NCBI GenBank assembly: GCA_022865555.1
Contig: JALHTD010000097.1
Coordinates: 1 to 7,659, forward strand
Direction of reading: 5' to 3'
DNA: 7,659 nucleotides
From: Thermoanaerobaculaceae bacterium
Lineage (GTDB): Bacteria; Acidobacteriota; Thermoanaerobaculia; Thermoanaerobaculales; Thermoanaerobaculaceae
Positions 6,510-7,659 of the stretch are shown piece by piece. Both the position numbers and the translations under genes were made by a program. Positions within the stretch are counted from its first letter, which is position 1. Each line of letters starts with the position of its first letter. Below the pieces are notes generated by a model that was given only the letters and a program-made list of their open reading frames with translations, had not been told where the DNA came from and searched no databases.

Positions 6510-6992
6510 CTAGCGGGCCGGGGTCTTGGTCAGGGGCTTGAGCCCGGCGGAGAAGACCTTTTCGTCCTTGCCGCCGTACTCCGTCCCGGAGGTGAGGAAG
6601 GCGCCCGCGAGCTGCCCGTCCTTGGTCACCTCGACGGGGATGCAGATTTCATCGCGCTTGATCCCCTCGGCCGCAACCAGAGGACCGTCGAGCGCCGCCT
6701 CGACCACGAAGCTCGTCTGCAGCGTGAAGCCCTTCGGCGGCTTGCCGGGGTTCGGGTAGATGTGGCCATCCTTGAGGGTGGCATCCCCGACCTTGCCAGC
6801 CACCGTGCCGTCCTGGTTGATCGTCAGGGAGACGGCAAGTTCCTTGGCGTTGCACCAGTTCACGGCGACCTCGGCCTTCCCCTCCCAGTGCCCGACCATC
6901 GAGGCGGGGGGCGCGACCGCGGCCTTCTTGCAGGCCACCAGCGTCACGGCCAGACCCACGATCAGCACACTGACCAGGGTTTTGCGGCTCAT
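6510..6992 (-). CDS. Small putative lipoprotein, family not recognised
   Basis: A 160-residue exported protein that I do not recognise. Residues 1-20 are a type II signal peptide: MSRK, a hydrophobic core (LVSVLIVGLAVTLVA) and the lipobox LVAC with lipidated Cys21. The next residues are Lys, not Asp, so by the Lol rule known from enterobacteria it would go to the outer membrane. The mature part (about 30-160) starts with SMVGHWEGKAEV and looks like alternating beta strands with turns such as NQDGTVAG and TKDGQLAG, suggesting a small beta-barrel or sandwich. Two cysteines, C47 and C117, could form a disulfide in the periplasm. A reading from 7154 is possible, but AGGAGG at 7002-7007, nine bases before the ATG at 6992, and the signal peptide settle the start. 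A promoter-like site is upstream and a hairpin follows the stop, so it may be monocistronic. Confidence 0.82.
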   Translation of the reverse strand: MSRKTLVSVLIVGLAVTLVACKKAAVAPPASMVGHWEGKAEVAVNWCNAKELAVSLTINQDGTVAGKVGDATLKDGHIYPNPGKPPKGFTLQTSFVVEAALDGPLVAAEGIKRDEICIPVEVTKDGQLAGAFLTSGTEYGGKDEKVFSAGLKPLTKTPAR

Positions 6993-7001
6993 GATCGAGT
7001 C

Positions 7002-7007
7002 CCTCCT
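7002..7007 (-). promoter_or_regulatory. Ribosome binding site fixing lipoprotein start
   Basis: The minus strand reads AGGAGG nine bases before the ATG at 6992. This, with the signal peptide that begins there, excludes the longer in-frame reading that would place 54 Arg/Ser-rich residues ahead of the signal sequence. Confidence 0.75.
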
Positions 7008-7022
7008 TCGTGACCTCTCCGT

Positions 7023-7039
7023 GCCGGTGAGGAACCGGC
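7023..7039 (-). other. Hairpin in lipoprotein mRNA leader
   Basis: GCCGGT and ACCGGC form a perfect six-pair stem around the loop TCCTC on the minus-strand transcript, between the predicted promoter and the ribosome binding site. The loop bases TCCT could contact the AGGA of the Shine-Dalgarno sequence about 20 bases downstream. A direct repeat CATGAG, with 5 bases between copies, occurs just upstream. The regulatory role is speculative. Confidence 0.25.
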
Positions 7040-7088
7040 TCCTGAAAGTGCGACTCATGAAAGGCTCATGCACGAAAGCTCTGCTCTC

Positions 7089-7117
7089 AATATGCTCCCC
7101 GGCACGCGAACTTACAA
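7089..7117 (-). promoter_or_regulatory. Putative sigma-70-type promoter for lipoprotein gene
   Basis: On the minus strand TTGTAA (7117-7112) and CATATT (7094-7089) are separated by 17 bases; each matches four of six consensus positions. The site lies in one of the more AT-rich parts of the window and would give a leader of roughly 90 bases before the lipoprotein ATG. Confidence 0.45.
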
Positions 7118-7122
7118 GCCTC

Positions 7123-7275
7123 GTGTGCATCCCGCGCAACTGGGTCCTCGACACGAACGGTGTCTGGAGGTTCGACGAGATCGGTTACCGCGAAGGTGAC
7201 GGCGACTGGGTCGCCAACGCCGAGCGCATGATCGAGGAGGCCCGAACCGCCCCGGGCGCCCGCCCTCGCTTCCGG
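7123..7275 (+). pseudogene. Remnant of a TlpA/redoxin-like thioredoxin-fold C-terminus
   Basis: The plus-strand frame from GTG 7123 encodes IPRNWVLDTNGVWRF and then GYREGDGDWVANAERMIEEA. This resembles the C-terminal part of TlpA/ResA/redoxin proteins, where an Ile-Pro (cis-proline) precedes a strand of the type xWVLDxxGVxR, then GYxxGD and a final helix. Codon positions show a coding pattern (G or C in nearly all third positions, mixed second positions) up to about 7260. The redox CxxC half and its preceding strand are missing, no ribosome binding site precedes the GTG, and upstream DNA loses the coding pattern. After about 7260 the open frame runs to 7392, but with poorer codon use and overlap with the end of the opposing kinase gene. 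I infer a decayed fragment stranded between two minus-strand genes. An intact short gene, or chance, remains possible. Confidence 0.5.
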
Positions 7276-7348
7276 TTTCGACCTCACGGTGGACGACGGA
7301 TCGACCTGCCCGCAACCCTGGGCCGAAGGCACGCGATCCTGGGCTCGC

Positions 7349-7659
7349 TCACAGGCCGAAGCGACGGCGCACCGGCCGCGTTCGCTCCTTGAGCGTCTGA
7401 ACCGCTGAGCGCAGCCCGAGGCGGAAGCGGTAGTAGGGTGCGACCCGTGAGGCGACGAGGTTTCGGGCCCGGCAGTACCCCGACAGGAGCACCCCCCCGT
7501 CCTGCAGCCGGAGCTGCGCCAGGTTGGCAAGCCCGGCGCGCACGCTCACGCGCCCGAAGCGCATCCGGTTGATGTCCACGAGTTGGAAAGCGACCGCGCC
7601 CGGCTTGCCCGGATAGGGCACCAGCAGCACGTTGCCGGAGGTGAGGTCGCAGTGCAGCA
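7349..7659 (-). CDS. Kdo/WaaP-family lipopolysaccharide kinase, C-terminal part
   Basis: The gene enters from the right edge; 102 C-terminal residues and the stop codon are visible. The first complete residues read LHCDLTSGN, the HxDLxxxN catalytic loop of the protein-kinase-like fold (Asp at 7646-7648, Asn at 7631-7633). Fifteen to twenty residues later comes QLVDINRMRFGR, where DIN takes the place of the DFG metal-binding motif, as in Kdo kinase/WaaP/InaA proteins (typically liDxNRxRF). A helix with AGLANLAQLRL and an Arg-rich tail follow. Such kinases phosphorylate Kdo or heptose of the lipid A core on the cytoplasmic side of the inner membrane. The GTG at 7630 lies inside the kinase fold and is not the true start. 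The stop is 357 bases from the next gene on this strand. Other small-molecule kinases of the same fold are the main alternative. Confidence 0.72.
   Translation of the reverse strand, partial: LHCDLTSGNVLLVPYPGKPGAVAFQLVDINRMRFGRVSVRAGLANLAQLRLQDGGVLLSGYCRARNLVASRVAPYYRFRLGLRSAVQTLKERTRPVRRRFGL

Noticed and set aside
6992..7154. Longer N-terminus for the lipoprotein
   Set aside because: It would bury the signal peptide behind 54 Arg/Ser-rich residues; AGGAGG precedes the inner ATG.
7087..7530. Minus-strand open frame of 147 codons between kinase and lipoprotein
   Set aside because: Antisense register of the redoxin-like fragment and overlapping the kinase C-terminus in a different frame; no motif.

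Overview
The window is GC-rich chromosomal DNA with G or C in most third codon positions. It appears to come from a diderm bacterium: it carries a lipoprotein with a lipobox and the end of a lipopolysaccharide-core-type kinase. Flotillin, a cobalamin-binding radical SAM enzyme of the HpnR/BchE type and a ferritin-like protein would suit an environmental Acidobacteriota-, Myxococcota- or Deltaproteobacteria-like genome, but the lineage cannot be fixed from sequence alone.

Layout. Positions 1-480 hold no convincing gene, only GC-rich inverted repeats and a short AT-rich island before the first start codon. A two-gene plus-strand unit follows: a flotillin/SPFH scaffold protein (481-1869) and, 36 bases later, a 774-residue protein (1906-4230). 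That second protein joins a class I aspartate-type aminotransferase to a C-terminal P-loop domain resembling the HPr kinase/PEP carboxykinase group. This fusion, with Arg in place of the Walker A Lys and next to a flotillin, is the most unusual part of the window.

The plus-strand unit meets a minus-strand series head-on at a GC-rich hairpin (4245-4260). In transcription order the minus-strand genes are the C-terminal part of a Kdo/WaaP-family kinase (7349-7659, running off the right edge), a small unrecognised lipoprotein (6510-6992), a B12-binding radical SAM protein (4885-6315) and a stand-alone rubrerythrin-type diiron protein (4294-4767). Gaps of 117 to 357 bases, a promoter-like site before the lipoprotein and another before the diiron gene suggest several transcription units rather than one tight operon.

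Between the lipoprotein and the kinase, on the plus strand, lies a short coding-like stretch (about 7123-7275). It reads like the C-terminal end of a TlpA/redoxin thioredoxin fold whose CxxC half is missing, probably a gene remnant.

A joint role for the genes is not evident. The flotillin and fusion gene are probably co-transcribed. The minus-strand genes touch envelope (kinase, lipoprotein), possible lipid or cofactor modification (radical SAM) and oxidative-stress or iron handling (diiron protein).
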